Shown here: piece after piece, positions 43,180-52,645 of the stretch
How the letters are laid out: every line of letters begins with the position of its first letter
Numbering within the stretch: position 1 is the stretch's first letter
Source: an uncultured Dehalococcoidia bacterium
GTDB lineage: Bacteria > Chloroflexota > Dehalococcoidia > Lucifugimonadales > Lucifugimonadaceae
Direction: 5' to 3'
DNA length: 64,000 nt
Assembly (NCBI GenBank): GCA_958295935.1
Contig: OY282385.1
Location: 2,459,545 to 2,523,544 of the forward strand
The notes under the pieces: generated by a model
Database searches by the model: none
Seen by the model: the letters and a program-made list of their open reading frames with translations, nothing else
What the model was told of the DNA's origin: nothing
Made by a program: the position numbers and the translations under genes

Positions 43180-43183
43180 GGCG

Positions 43184-44071
43184 CTAGGGGAAGATGGAGG
43201 AGACGACCTCGTCGAGGCTTCGCTGGATTTGCGGGTCGTCTGTGATTCCCCAGGTTACGGAGACCTGACATGCTCTTCGCGGGGCTACTCCCTCTTCGAT
43301 CAGCCTGCCGGCGTATATCAGGACTCTTGTGGATGCGGCTTCTTCGAGCCCGTGTTCGCGCAGATTTCGGATTTTCTCTCCGAGTTTTGCGAGCATGGCG
43401 GCGGATTCGTCGTCAACGCCGGACTCGTGTGCGATTATCCTGGCTTCGCGTTCCTGGTCGGGGAAGTCGAACTCAAGTGCGACGAACCTTTGCCTTGTGC
43501 TGTGCTTGAGGTCTTTCAAGGCGTTCTGGTATCCGGGGTTGTATGAGACGACTAGGAGGAAGGCGTCTGCGGCTTCGACGACTTCGCCGAGTTTGTCGAT
43601 GGTGAGTATGCGTCGGTGGTCAGTGAGGGGGTGGATGATGACGGTGGTATCTTTGCGCGCTTCTACGACCTCGTCGAGGTAGCAGATTCCGCCGACTTTG
43701 ACGGCCTTCGTGAGGGGGCCGTCTATCCATCGTGTGCCCTGTGCGTCTAGGAGGTATCTTCCCACGAGGTCAGAGGCGGTCATATCCTCGTGGCAGGCGA
43801 CTGTTACGAGTGGTATGGAGCCGTTTGGGGCGTCGGCGGCTCGCTTGGCTTCCGGTTTGGCGACTGTGAGGGGCTGTCCCAGTTTCCAGGCCATGTACTC
43901 AACGAAGCGGGTCTTTCCGGTTCCTGTGGGGCCCTTGAGTAGTACAGGTACTTTCTGCCGGTATGCTGCCTCGAAGATCTCGACCTCGTCGGTGATGGGT
44001 ACGTAGAAGGGCTCGGATTGGACGACGAACTCTTCGACGCGGTGTTTTCGGCTCTCCGTTTGGGTTGCCAT
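43184..44071 (-). CDS. MoxR/CbbQ/NorQ-type AAA+ ATPase
   Basis: 295 residues. Walker A GPTGTGKT at 47-54, Walker B GICYLDEV, sensor 1 in FLLVVSYNPGYQ and the arginine-finger region KHSTRQRF. FIVEYMAWKLGQPLTV-like spacing and the CbbQ-type C-terminus (FVALEFDFPDQERE) place it with CbbQ/NirQ/NorQ/GpvN proteins that work with a VWA partner to activate metalloenzymes. Starts 3 bases after the coaE stop. Its partner is the VWA protein at 39188. Confidence 0.92.
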   Translation of the reverse strand: MATQTESRKHRVEEFVVQSEPFYVPITDEVEIFEAAYRQKVPVLLKGPTGTGKTRFVEYMAWKLGQPLTVAKPEAKRAADAPNGSIPLVTVACHEDMTASDLVGRYLLDAQGTRWIDGPLTKAVKVGGICYLDEVVEARKDTTVIIHPLTDHRRILTIDKLGEVVEAADAFLLVVSYNPGYQNALKDLKHSTRQRFVALEFDFPDQEREARIIAHESGVDDESAAMLAKLGEKIRNLREHGLEEAASTRVLIYAGRLIEEGVAPRRACQVSVTWGITDDPQIQRSLDEVVSSIFP

Positions 44072-44073
44072 CG

Positions 44074-44703
44074 TTATTCATTATTCCTTCCGGTTTTGCT
44101 GCGGGGGCCGCTGGCGTTCAATCGTTGCATGGCGGCCGTGACGTTGGTCTTGAGGCGTTCGATTCCGCCGTCGTTTTCGATCACGAGGGACGAGCGGGCG
44201 GTGCGCTCGTCGGGGGACATCTGAGCGGAGAGTCTGGCGTTGGCGTCTTGTTCGGACATTCCGGTTCGTTTTCGCAGTCGTTTCTTGGCTATTTCTGTCG
44301 GAGCTTCCACGGTCCACACTTCATCTACGAGGTCATCCCACCCGGCTTCTAGGAGAACGGCGGCTTCGATGACGGCGACTCGTGCGCCGGCGGTTTGCGC
44401 GCTGGCGAGGTTCAGTGCGATGAGCTTGCGAATTTCCGGCCATACGATTTCTTCAAGTTGCCTCCTGCGGTGGGGGTTTGCAAAGACGATTTTGCCAAGG
44501 CATTCCCGGTCGATTTCTCCGTCTTTGCGAATGATGCGGGTTCCGAACCGCTCTATGAGACTCTTTCTGGCCGGTCCGCCGATTGCGTAAGCCTGATGTC
44601 CGAGGCTGTCAGCGTTTAGGATGAAGGCTCCGAGTTCTCTGAGGATCCCGGCGGCCGTAGATTTTCCAGCGGCGATTCCGCCGGTCAGCCCGACCTTGCG
44701 CAT
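44074..44703 (-). CDS. coaE: Dephospho-CoA kinase
   Basis: 209 residues from ATG 44703; a TTG at 44727 and GTG at 44724 are in frame upstream, with a TAGAAT -10-like box nearby that could favour them. Last step of CoA synthesis. P-loop GLTGGIAAGKST right after the start, NADSLGHQAYA, and the lid region VWTVEAPTEIAKKRLRKR. The C-terminus is complete. It heads the minus-strand run to the VWA gene, tightly spaced with the MoxR-type ATPase. Confidence 0.93.
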   Translation of the reverse strand: MRKVGLTGGIAAGKSTAAGILRELGAFILNADSLGHQAYAIGGPARKSLIERFGTRIIRKDGEIDRECLGKIVFANPHRRRQLEEIVWPEIRKLIALNLASAQTAGARVAVIEAAVLLEAGWDDLVDEVWTVEAPTEIAKKRLRKRTGMSEQDANARLSAQMSPDERTARSSLVIENDGGIERLKTNVTAAMQRLNASGPRSKTGRNNE

Positions 44704-44866
44704 CGTCTCTGGTTTGATTGACACCAAAGTACCATTCTAACTTTGGCGCGAATGGTGGGCAATCGAGGGGTGATCCAGCGGCTAGGGTCGGTTTGGAAAT
44801 GCGGTGAGAGCTTACAGGTTAAACTAGTGGGGGCGCGGCGGTCGTTTATAGTTTCGCCGGGTTGCA

Positions 44867-46240
44867 GTGGAGTTTTTTGTGACTAGTTCCAGCCTTAGGG
44901 AGCTTCCAAGCGTTGAGCGGCTGCTTAGGGATGAGCGTTTGAGCGCGCTTGCCGGGGCTTATTCTCATTCTGCCGTGGTGCAGTTGGTGCGTGAGCGTTT
45001 GGATTGTGAGCGTTCTAAGGGTCTGAGTGGGAAGCCGGTATCGACGGCTGATGCGTTGGTAGAGGGCGTTTTGGCGCGTGCGCGTGCGGCGTGGTCGGTG
45101 TGGCCTGGGCGCGTAGTCAACGCTACCGGGGTGATCCTTCACACGAATCTGGGCCGTGCGCCGTTGAGTCTTGCGGCCGTCGATGCTGCGAAGGGTGCGG
45201 CTGCTGGTTATTCGAATCTGGAATTTGATCTTGAGAGGGGGGTACGGGGATCCAGGCAGGCGCGAATAGGCGAGTTGCTTGCGAGTGTGAGCGGCGCTGA
45301 GTCTGGCATTGCGGTTAATAACAACGCTTCTTCGGCGCTCCTCGTACTGAGCGCGCTGGCCTATGGCAGGGAGGTGGTCGTCTCGCGTGGAGAGTCGATC
45401 GAGATTGGCGGCGGCTTCCGCATTCCGGACGTCATGCGGCAGTCGGGTGCGCATCTGGTTGAAGTGGGTACGACCAACCGCACCTACGTTCGGGACTATG
45501 AAGCGGCGGTCACGGAGCGCACCGCGGTAATTCTGAAGGTTCACTTGAGCAATTTCACTATGTCCGGTTTCACCCATTCGGTGGACCTTGGGGATCTTGT
45601 GGAGTTGGGAAAATCCCGGGGTGTGCCGGTGGTGCACGACATGGGATCCGGATGCCTGCTGGATACTAGCCGCTACGGGATCAGCCATGAGCCGACGGTG
45701 CAGGAGAGCGTTGGTTGCGGAGCGAGTCTTACTATGTTTTCGGGGGACAAGCTTTTGGGGGGGCCTCAAGCGGGGATAATCGTCGGGGACGCGGAGCATG
45801 TCGGGTTGGCTTCTTCACACCCACTTGCGCGGGCTGTGCGTATGGACAAGATGGGACTGGCGGCGCTTGGGGCTACTCTCAGGACGTACATTCGCGGTCG
45901 GGCAGAGGCGGAGTTGCCGATCTGGCGGTCGATTTCGGTTTCCGCGGAGGAGATCGAGGGTCGCGCTATGGTCTGGAGAGCGGCGGTCGGGGAGGGGGAC
46001 GTGGTAGAGGCGCGGTCGGTGATAGGGGGCGGGAGCCTTCCGGGTCAGACGTTGCCTTCCTATGCTCTTGCGCTCTCTCCGTCGGTTGGTCCTGACAGTT
46101 TCAGCGCTGCGCTAAGGGGCTATGAGATACCTGTTGTGTCCCGCATCGAGGATGGCCGGGTGTGCCTCGACCCTCGCACGGTTGCGGAGGATGAGGACGT
46201 GTACGTGCTTAGCGCCCTGAGATCCGCCCTGGGGCGTTAG
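44867..46240 (+). CDS. selA: L-seryl-tRNA(Sec) selenium transferase
   Basis: 457 residues, standard length. SelA converts Ser-tRNA(Sec) to Sec-tRNA(Sec) using selenophosphate; its presence implies selenoprotein synthesis. N-terminal LRELPSVERLL, NATGVILHTNLGRAPL, SNLEFDLERGVRGSRQ, VVSRGESIEIGGGFRIPDVM, EVGTTNRT, and the PLP Lys in FSGDKLLGGPQAGII are all SelA signatures. GTG start at 44867 or 44879; TATAGT lies at 44847-44852. selB, selD and tRNA-Sec are not in the window. Its likely client is the UGA-containing gene at 57394-58776. Confidence 0.96.
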   Translation: MEFFVTSSSLRELPSVERLLRDERLSALAGAYSHSAVVQLVRERLDCERSKGLSGKPVSTADALVEGVLARARAAWSVWPGRVVNATGVILHTNLGRAPLSLAAVDAAKGAAAGYSNLEFDLERGVRGSRQARIGELLASVSGAESGIAVNNNASSALLVLSALAYGREVVVSRGESIEIGGGFRIPDVMRQSGAHLVEVGTTNRTYVRDYEAAVTERTAVILKVHLSNFTMSGFTHSVDLGDLVELGKSRGVPVVHDMGSGCLLDTSRYGISHEPTVQESVGCGASLTMFSGDKLLGGPQAGIIVGDAEHVGLASSHPLARAVRMDKMGLAALGATLRTYIRGRAEAELPIWRSISVSAEEIEGRAMVWRAAVGEGDVVEARSVIGGGSLPGQTLPSYALALSPSVGPDSFSAALRGYEIPVVSRIEDGRVCLDPRTVAEDEDVYVLSALRSALGR

Positions 46241-46421
46241 CCGCGTGGGGGGCGCTGGCCGCTGGCGGTTGTCCGAGCTTGGGAGCGGAAAATTGGGTGG
46301 CGCGACTACAATTGTCCGGTAGAGGCAGGGATGGGATCGGTTAACGTCGTTGGGGCGTTTCTCCGTTTCCCTATTGATTTTCCCATAATGAGCGGCGGGT
46401 TGGCCGCTGCACACATTTCCG

Positions 46422-47792
46422 TTGACGCTTTTCGATCATCGCAGGAGACAGATCCAGGGTGGGGCGGCGCCTCTGGCGGCCCGTATGCGTCCGCGCTCGT
46501 TTGATGAGATCGCGGGTCAGGAGCATCTTCTGGGTGAAGGGAGGGTGCTTCGCAGGGCCATCGATGAGGACCGGGCACCGTCTCTGATTTTGTGGGGTCC
46601 TCCAGGCAGTGGCAAGACGACGCTGTCCCGTTTGATAGCGGACGTGACGCGTGCGACTTTCGTGCAGCTATCGGCGGTCACGTCGGGCGTGGCTGACGTA
46701 CGCGGTGCGGTGGCGGAGGCGCGTGACCGTCTGGGAGCGAACGGCGAGCGGACGATTCTGTTCATAGATGAGATACACCGTTTTTCCAAGTCGCAGCAGG
46801 ATGCGCTGCTGCCGCACGTCGAGGACGGAACGGTGACCCTCATCGGGGCTACTACTGAAAATCCGTCGTTCGAGGTGATCTCGCCGCTTCTGTCCCGCGC
46901 TCGTGTGTATACGCTGGAGCCGCTCTCGGATGAGGCTTTGAACACTATTGTGGATCGTGCTCTGACGGAGGTTGATCGCGGGCTGGGTTCGCTCAGGGCG
47001 AGGCTATCGGACGATGCTCGTAGTTTCTTGCTGCGCGTTTCAAACGGAGATGCCAGGACCGCGCTGGATGCGCTGGAGCTGTCTGTGGAATCGACTCCTC
47101 CGGACGCCGGGGGGGAGCGCGTCGTGGAGGTGGGAACGGTGGAGGGGGCTGTTCAGAGACAGTCTCGCTACGACCGGTTGGGGGAGGCCCACTACGACAC
47201 TATTTCCGCTTTCATAAAGTCCGTCAGGGCTTCCGACCCGGACGCTGCGCTCTATTATCTTGCTCGTATGATCGATGCTGGCGAGGACCCGATGTTCATC
47301 GCTCGGCGGCTGATCATTCTGGCGTCCGAGGACGTTGGTCTTGGGAATCCCGGTGCGCTTCCGGTGGCGGTGGCGGCTCAGCAGGCGGTGCACTTCGTGG
47401 GTATGCCGGAGGGCCGGATTCCGCTTGCAGAGGCCACGCTGTATCTGGCGAACTCCCCAAAGAGCAACTCTGCGTACACCGGTATAGATAAGGCTTTGGG
47501 CGACGTTCGGAGGTCGCGGGACGAGCCTATACCTATGCACCTACGCAACGCTCCGACCCGTCTCATGCGTGAGTTGGGCTATTCCGAGGGGTATCGTTAT
47601 CCGCATGACTACCCCGGCCACTTCGTGGAGTCCAAGAACCTTCCTGAGAGGTTGCGCGGGCGTCGTTACTATGTTCCCGGTTCGCTTGGGGCTGAGAAGC
47701 AGATGGGGGATCGGCTGCGGGTTTGGTGGGGGGACAGGTACAGGGCAGGCGGGGATGAAGAGGTGGAGGGAGGCCCGGAAAGCGCTTTGTGA
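46422..47792 (+). CDS. rarA: Replication-associated recombination protein RarA/MgsA
   Basis: 456 residues. AAA+ clamp-loader-like ATPase acting at stalled forks. Starts MTLFDHRRRQ with TTG at 46422, followed by APLAARMRPRSFDEIAGQEHLLG, Walker A GPPGSGKTT, FIDEIHRFSKSQQDALLPHVE and ATTENPSFEV. The C-terminal domain is complete (ARRLIILASEDVGLGNP, PKSNSAYTGIDKAL, YPHDYPGHFV). A TACAAT box at 46306-46311 gives a leader of about 100 bases. Confidence 0.95.
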   Translation: MTLFDHRRRQIQGGAAPLAARMRPRSFDEIAGQEHLLGEGRVLRRAIDEDRAPSLILWGPPGSGKTTLSRLIADVTRATFVQLSAVTSGVADVRGAVAEARDRLGANGERTILFIDEIHRFSKSQQDALLPHVEDGTVTLIGATTENPSFEVISPLLSRARVYTLEPLSDEALNTIVDRALTEVDRGLGSLRARLSDDARSFLLRVSNGDARTALDALELSVESTPPDAGGERVVEVGTVEGAVQRQSRYDRLGEAHYDTISAFIKSVRASDPDAALYYLARMIDAGEDPMFIARRLIILASEDVGLGNPGALPVAVAAQQAVHFVGMPEGRIPLAEATLYLANSPKSNSAYTGIDKALGDVRRSRDEPIPMHLRNAPTRLMRELGYSEGYRYPHDYPGHFVESKNLPERLRGRRYYVPGSLGAEKQMGDRLRVWWGDRYRAGGDEEVEGGPESAL

Positions 47793-47933
47793 CGGCGTTC
47801 TCGGCTGTCGTTTTCGCGGCGCGCGATTGGCTCACGGCGGTTTTTGTCCGCTGGAAAGGCCGGATGAGGGGAGTCGTGAGATTCCTCTGGAATCTCTTCT
47901 ACGGTTTGTGCGGGGAGTAGTTTTTCTGTGGTG

Positions 47934-48968
47934 TCAGGCGACTGCGGCCATCACTTTTGCGGTGGCGGCTATGGTGAAGTCGACGTCATCGGCATCTATT
48001 CCGTAGTGGGTGGCCATGCGCAGGTCGTGGCTTGACGGTGCGATGATGACGCCCTCTTCTTGTAGTCCCTGTGCCAACTGCGCTCCGTTTCCGGCGGGCA
48101 TCCTGAATCGCACGAGGTTGGTCTGTATGTCTTCGGGGTTGAGGTCTATGCCCGGAACTTCGGCGATTCCAAAGGCTAGTCGTCGGGCGTTGGCATGGTC
48201 TTCGGCCATTCGGTCGACCATGGTGTTTAGTGCGACGATGCCTGCTGCTGCGAGTACTCCGACCTGTCTCATGCCGCTTCCGAGCATTTTGCGCCATCTT
48301 CTTGCTTCATCGATGAAGTCCTGGTCTCCGCATACGACGCTTCCGACGGGGCATGACAGGCCTTTTGATAGGCAAAAGCCCACGGAATCGACTTCTTCTA
48401 CGAGCGCGGCCGGCGGGCATTCCAAGGCGACTGCTGCGTTGAAGAGCCTTGCCCCGTCGACGTGCACTCGCAGGCCGGCATCTTTGGCTACCGCTGCCAT
48501 GCGTCGGGTGTCTTCGGGGGTTATGGCTTTGCCGCTGCTCCAGTTGTGGGTGTTCTCGATGCATAGCAGCACTGTTCGGGGTCTGTGGTAGTCCTTTGGT
48601 TGGACAGCGTTTGCGATGTCGTCGGGGTCCAGCAGGCCGTTGTCGTCCGTGGGTATTGGGTGTGGGAACACGCCGCCCAAGACGGCGGTGCCTCCGGCTT
48701 CGCTAAGGAGTATGTGGCATTTGTCTCCGAGAATGATTTCGTCTCCGCGCTGGGCTTGGGCGAGAACGGAGACGAGGTTGGCCTGGGTTCCCGATGAGAC
48801 GAACAGTCCGGCCTCTTTGCCCAGCATTTCGGCTGCCATGTCTTGCAGTGCGTTAACCGTGGGGTCTTCGCCGTATACGTCATCGCCCAATTCGGCCTCG
48901 TACATGGCCTGCCGCATTTCTGGCGAGGGTTGTGTAACGGTGTCGCTGCGGAGATCGATTTTTGTCAT
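47934..48968 (-). CDS. ltaE: Low-specificity L-threonine aldolase
   Basis: 344 residues. PLP enzyme cleaving L-threonine or allo-threonine to glycine and acetaldehyde. DLRSDTVTQPSPEMRQAM, GDDVYGEDPTVNALQ, FVSSGTQANL, CIENTHN, VHVDGARLFNAAVAL and the PLP Lys in FCLSKGLSCPVGSVV are typical. Glycine made here could link to the GrdB/GrdE-like genes 8 kb away, but this is speculation. Confidence 0.94.
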   Translation of the reverse strand: MTKIDLRSDTVTQPSPEMRQAMYEAELGDDVYGEDPTVNALQDMAAEMLGKEAGLFVSSGTQANLVSVLAQAQRGDEIILGDKCHILLSEAGGTAVLGGVFPHPIPTDDNGLLDPDDIANAVQPKDYHRPRTVLLCIENTHNWSSGKAITPEDTRRMAAVAKDAGLRVHVDGARLFNAAVALECPPAALVEEVDSVGFCLSKGLSCPVGSVVCGDQDFIDEARRWRKMLGSGMRQVGVLAAAGIVALNTMVDRMAEDHANARRLAFGIAEVPGIDLNPEDIQTNLVRFRMPAGNGAQLAQGLQEEGVIIAPSSHDLRMATHYGIDADDVDFTIAATAKVMAAVA

Positions 48969-49370
48969 CCGGTCAGGCCTCTTCTCTGGAACGTTTGCGT
49001 GCAGCTTTGCACGGGGGTTGTGGGGTTTGTCGCGCCTTGCTTGCTTGATTCTAACTGTAGGACGGCTGGGTTGGGATGCGTTCCTCAGGGTTGGGGATAG
49101 CGGGTATCGAGGAATAGATCGAGCCGGCGGCTATGTACGGGGCTGACTGCGCTGTAGATGGCTCGGGGTGGGTACCGTTCTCTGCGTTGCAAGGGGCGGT
49201 ACGCAGGGGGCGTAGGGATTCATGGCGGACATTTGGTAGGTTGTCGGGTCGAATTCGGTTCGCGGCGCGCGTCGTGTGGTGAACGTATACTCAGTATGAA
49301 CGTCGATCCAGTGTGAGAAAGGCTTGGGGCGGTTCAACCCGGTTGGAGTTTCCCGCCCTACTTTTGCAGC
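48969..49370. other. Intergenic region upstream of lspA
   Basis: 402 bases between divergent ltaE and lspA. Contains TATACT at 49286-49291, a CTGCGT/ACGCAG short inverted repeat near 49165, and CCAGTGTGAG at 49308-49317, the core of the repeats at 1224-1300. No gene is supported. Confidence 0.45.
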
Positions 49371-50021
49371 GTGCAAGATTTCAGCCCCACCAATTCGGAG
49401 GCTCCGGTTGTTGATTCCTCGGGGGCTTCGCCGCGCAGGCCTGCGATCTATTTGGACCCACTCGTTTGGGTCATCTTCGTTCTCGCGTCGGGTCTAGATC
49501 AGCTCACCAAGTGGCTTGTCACCAGCAACATCGCCCTTTGGGAGTCTGTACCTGCTGATGGATTTTTCCGTATCACCCACGTCTGGAATACGGGCACTGC
49601 GTTCGGGCTTTTTCGCGGTCGAGGGGATTTGCTGCTCTTCGTCTCATTGGCTGCGGTGGTGTTGCTAATCTTCTTCTATCGTCACGCAAGGGGCGAGTCG
49701 ACGCTGGTGAGGCTGGCGGTTGGTCTACAATTTGGAGGGGCGCTGGGAAATATCGTTGACCGGGTGAGGCTTGGCCACGTAACGGACTTCATCGACGTTG
49801 GGCCCTGGCCGATATTCAACTTGGCTGATTCTGCGATAGTCGTTGGCATCGCGATAATGGTTTTCTACTTTGTTACCCAGCGCGACGCGGCAGTGGGTCT
49901 TGGGGGGCCTCCCAATAAGGAGACTTCGGGGGAGCGGCCCGGTGTGGGGGGGTCGGCTTCTATGGACGGGAATCCCGATGCGAACTCCTGCGGTCGAGGG
50001 CGTTTGGGCGGGGGCGGCTGA
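49371..50021 (+). CDS. lspA: Lipoprotein signal peptidase
   Basis: 216 residues. Cleaves the signal peptide of lipoproteins such as those at 4990 and 7534. Four membrane segments; LDQLTKWLV, NTGTAFGLF, the catalytic Asp pair in GNIVDRVRLGHVTDFIDV and FNLADS are all present. A 25-residue polar N-terminal and 45-residue Gly-rich C-terminal extension go beyond the E. coli length of 164. GTG start at 49371 without a clear Shine-Dalgarno. Followed after 7 bases by the pseudouridine synthase, a common pairing. Confidence 0.95.
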   Translation: MQDFSPTNSEAPVVDSSGASPRRPAIYLDPLVWVIFVLASGLDQLTKWLVTSNIALWESVPADGFFRITHVWNTGTAFGLFRGRGDLLLFVSLAAVVLLIFFYRHARGESTLVRLAVGLQFGGALGNIVDRVRLGHVTDFIDVGPWPIFNLADSAIVVGIAIMVFYFVTQRDAAVGLGGPPNKETSGERPGVGGSASMDGNPDANSCGRGRLGGGG

Positions 50022-50028
50022 ACTCGCT

Positions 50029-50946
50029 ATGAGCAGGAGGATAGCCTGGACGTTGTGCGGCTCAGGCGCGCCGGAGCGTCTGGACGCGGCGGTAGCTGGC
50101 AAGGTAGATGGGCTAAGCAGGTCGGGCGCGAGCAGGTTGATCAAGGATGGGTTGGTGACGGTGGGCGGGCGGACCTCCCGCCGGGGGTCGTTGCGGGTGG
50201 AGTGCGGTGCGGAGGTGGCGGTGGAGCTTTTGGGCGGTTCCGTTGCGGGCGTGTCCGAGGAGGCGGCCAGTTTTTCGGTGGCGTTCGAGGATGATTATGT
50301 GGTTGTAGTGGACAAGCCTGCGGGTGTGGCGGTTCATCCTGGGGCTGGGCGCGCGGCCGGCACGCTGGTCGATGCGTTGACGGCGCGGCGTCCTGAGATC
50401 ATGGGGGTTGGCGATTCCGTCCGTCCGGGGTTGGTGCACCGTCTGGACAAGGACACTTCTGGCTTGATCGTGTTTGCAAAGACGGGTATTGCGTACTCGA
50501 GGCTGGTTGGGGAGATCAAGGCGAGGAGGGTTGTTCGCACTTATACGGCGTTGGTGGCGGGTAGGATGCCGTTGTCGCGGGGAGTCATCGACGCTCCGGT
50601 GGGTCGCGATCCTGTGCGGCGCACGCGCCAGGCGGTCGTGTCGTCGGGGAAACCGGCCCGTACTCGCTACCGCGAGGTCAGATTTCTGAGCAGGGCTTCA
50701 CTTCTGGAGGTGGCGCTCGAAACGGGCAGGATGCATCAGATCCGGGTGCATATGGCGGCGGCGGGTCATCCGGTCATCGGCGACCGTACGTATGGCAGCA
50801 ATCCCGGCCCACCCGGGCTATCCCGTCAGTTTCTTCACGCCTCTCGCTTGGAGTTCGAGCACCCTGTGACGGGGGAGTGCGTAGACGTGTCATCTCCGCT
50901 GCCGGATGATTTGCGCTGCGCGCTCGATCACTACGTTAGCGCGTGA
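50029..50946 (+). CDS. RluD-type 23S rRNA pseudouridine synthase
   Basis: 305 residues from ATG 50029. N-terminal S4 RNA-binding domain (ERLDAAVAGKVDGLSRSGASRLI), then the RluA/RluD catalytic domain: VVVDKPAGVAVHPGAG, VHRLDKDTSGLIVFAKT with catalytic Asp, KPARTRYREV and ALETGRMHQIRVHMAA. Most like RluD, but the exact target uridines are not predictable. It lies between lspA and gltX in one operon-like run. Confidence 0.92.
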   Translation: MSRRIAWTLCGSGAPERLDAAVAGKVDGLSRSGASRLIKDGLVTVGGRTSRRGSLRVECGAEVAVELLGGSVAGVSEEAASFSVAFEDDYVVVVDKPAGVAVHPGAGRAAGTLVDALTARRPEIMGVGDSVRPGLVHRLDKDTSGLIVFAKTGIAYSRLVGEIKARRVVRTYTALVAGRMPLSRGVIDAPVGRDPVRRTRQAVVSSGKPARTRYREVRFLSRASLLEVALETGRMHQIRVHMAAAGHPVIGDRTYGSNPGPPGLSRQFLHASRLEFEHPVTGECVDVSSPLPDDLRCALDHYVSA

Positions 50947-51015
50947 GCGTGCGGGCAAGTCTGCTTTGCCGTCCTGCCAGGGGAAGCGGGCGTCAGTCAT
51001 GAAGGTGAGAAGGGA

Positions 51016-52497
51016 ATGATCGAGGGTCCTGTGCGGGTGCGTTTTGCACCTAGTCCCACAGGTATGTTGCATATCGGGGGTGTGCGTACGGCGCTGTTCG
51101 ACTGGCTACTTGCGCGGCAGACCGGCGGCCAGTTCATCCTGCGTATCGAGGACACGGACCGCGCCCGGTACACGGAGGGAGCGGTCGAGGACATCAAGGA
51201 GTCGCTGCGTTGGTACGGGTTGGATTGGGACGAGGGGCCGGACGTTGGCGGGCCTGCCGAGTCTTATTTCCAATCGCAGCGCGGTTCTTACTACTCATCT
51301 GCGGCTGAACGGCTCATCGGGTCTGGGGCTGCGTACGAGTGCGATTGCACGCCTCAGCGTCTTGCGAGGCTGCGTGCCGCGCAGCAGTCTGCGGGTCACC
51401 CGCCGGGCTACGATGGCCGCTGCCGAAACCGGCCGCGCGAGGAAATTGATCACTCACGGCGGCAGGGTTTGCCAGTAGTTGTCCGTATGCGGACTCCTGA
51501 CAGGGGGCGGGTGTCTTTTCACGACGTGGTCCGTGGTGAGGTGGGGTTCGATCTTGCGAGGTTAACCGATTTCGTGATCATGAAGTCTGACGGTATGCCA
51601 ACATACCATCTGGCGCACGTTGTGGATGACCACGAGATGAGGATAACGCACGTGCTGCGCGGTGAGGAGTGGATATCCTCTACGCCCCGGCACATTTTGA
51701 TCCAGAGGGGGCTTGGCATCGAGGCCCCGGTCTACGTCCACCTGCCGTTGATCCTGGGTAAAGATCGGTCGAAGCTTAGCAAGCGGCATGGAGCGGATCA
51801 GGCTCTGGCGTATCGTGATCAGGGGTTCTTGCCGGAGGCTCTATTCAACTTTCTTGCGCTGCTGGGATGGTCGCCTGGCGATGATACGGAGGTGATGGGG
51901 CGGGACGAGATAGTGGGTCGTTTTTCCCTTGATCGTGTTAGCGATTCTCCGGCGATATTCGATCCGGACAAGCTTTCGTGGATGAATGGGGTGTATATCC
52001 GTTCCATGGGGAACGATGAGTTGGCGGATGCGCTGCTGCCTGTGCTTTCCGATCCGCGGGGCGGGCTGCCGGAGTCCGTGCCTCGGCCTATAGATAGGGA
52101 GAGGGTGAGGGAGTTGACGCCTCTTATCCACGAAAGGCTGAAGCGATTGGATGAGGCGCCGGAGTTGCTGGAGTTCTTCTTCGTCGATGAGGTGTCGCCC
52201 AATCCTGCCGAGATAGTTCAGCGTAAGATGGACCGCGCATCGACTGTGGCCGCGCTCAGAGAGGCGCTGGATCGGTGCCGGGGGGTTGATCCGTTTGAGG
52301 CGGAGGTACTTGAGAGTGTGTACCGCGCTTTGGCGTCTGAGCTTGGTTTGAGGGCGGGCCAGCTATTTGGTTCTATGCGAGTGGCGGTTACCGGCAGGCG
52401 CGTTGCGCCTCCGCTATTCGATACGATGGCCGCGGTTGGCCGTGGGGGTTGTGCGGCCAGGATGGAGAGGGCTATAGAGGTTTTGGAAATTTCGTGA
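51016..52497 (+). CDS. gltX: Glutamyl-tRNA synthetase
   Basis: 493 residues. Class I synthetase. HIGH-type motif SPTGMLHIGG, RIEDTDRARYTEGAVEDI, zinc-site-like YECDCTP with a later Cys, and KLSKRHG. The C-terminal helical anticodon-binding domain is complete. GAAGGTGAGAAGGG precedes the ATG. Discrimination between GluRS and the nondiscriminating form cannot be made by eye. Confidence 0.96.
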   Translation: MIEGPVRVRFAPSPTGMLHIGGVRTALFDWLLARQTGGQFILRIEDTDRARYTEGAVEDIKESLRWYGLDWDEGPDVGGPAESYFQSQRGSYYSSAAERLIGSGAAYECDCTPQRLARLRAAQQSAGHPPGYDGRCRNRPREEIDHSRRQGLPVVVRMRTPDRGRVSFHDVVRGEVGFDLARLTDFVIMKSDGMPTYHLAHVVDDHEMRITHVLRGEEWISSTPRHILIQRGLGIEAPVYVHLPLILGKDRSKLSKRHGADQALAYRDQGFLPEALFNFLALLGWSPGDDTEVMGRDEIVGRFSLDRVSDSPAIFDPDKLSWMNGVYIRSMGNDELADALLPVLSDPRGGLPESVPRPIDRERVRELTPLIHERLKRLDEAPELLEFFFVDEVSPNPAEIVQRKMDRASTVAALREALDRCRGVDPFEAEVLESVYRALASELGLRAGQLFGSMRVAVTGRRVAPPLFDTMAAVGRGGCAARMERAIEVLEIS

Positions 52498-52645
52498 ATC
52501 CAGGGGGTATAAACGTGCATACAGGGTAGGTGTGCGGCTTTCCCGTAGGGCATCCCGCGGTGTCACGGTGGGAGCGGCCGACCTGACTTAGGTGGGGGGC
52601 GCCGGTCTTTTGCGTCGGCGCGCCTCGTGCTCGATGCTGGCGCGT

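Noticed and set aside
46331-46504. 57-residue ORF ahead of rarA
   Set aside because: No ribosome-binding site, no family resemblance, overlaps the start of rarA.
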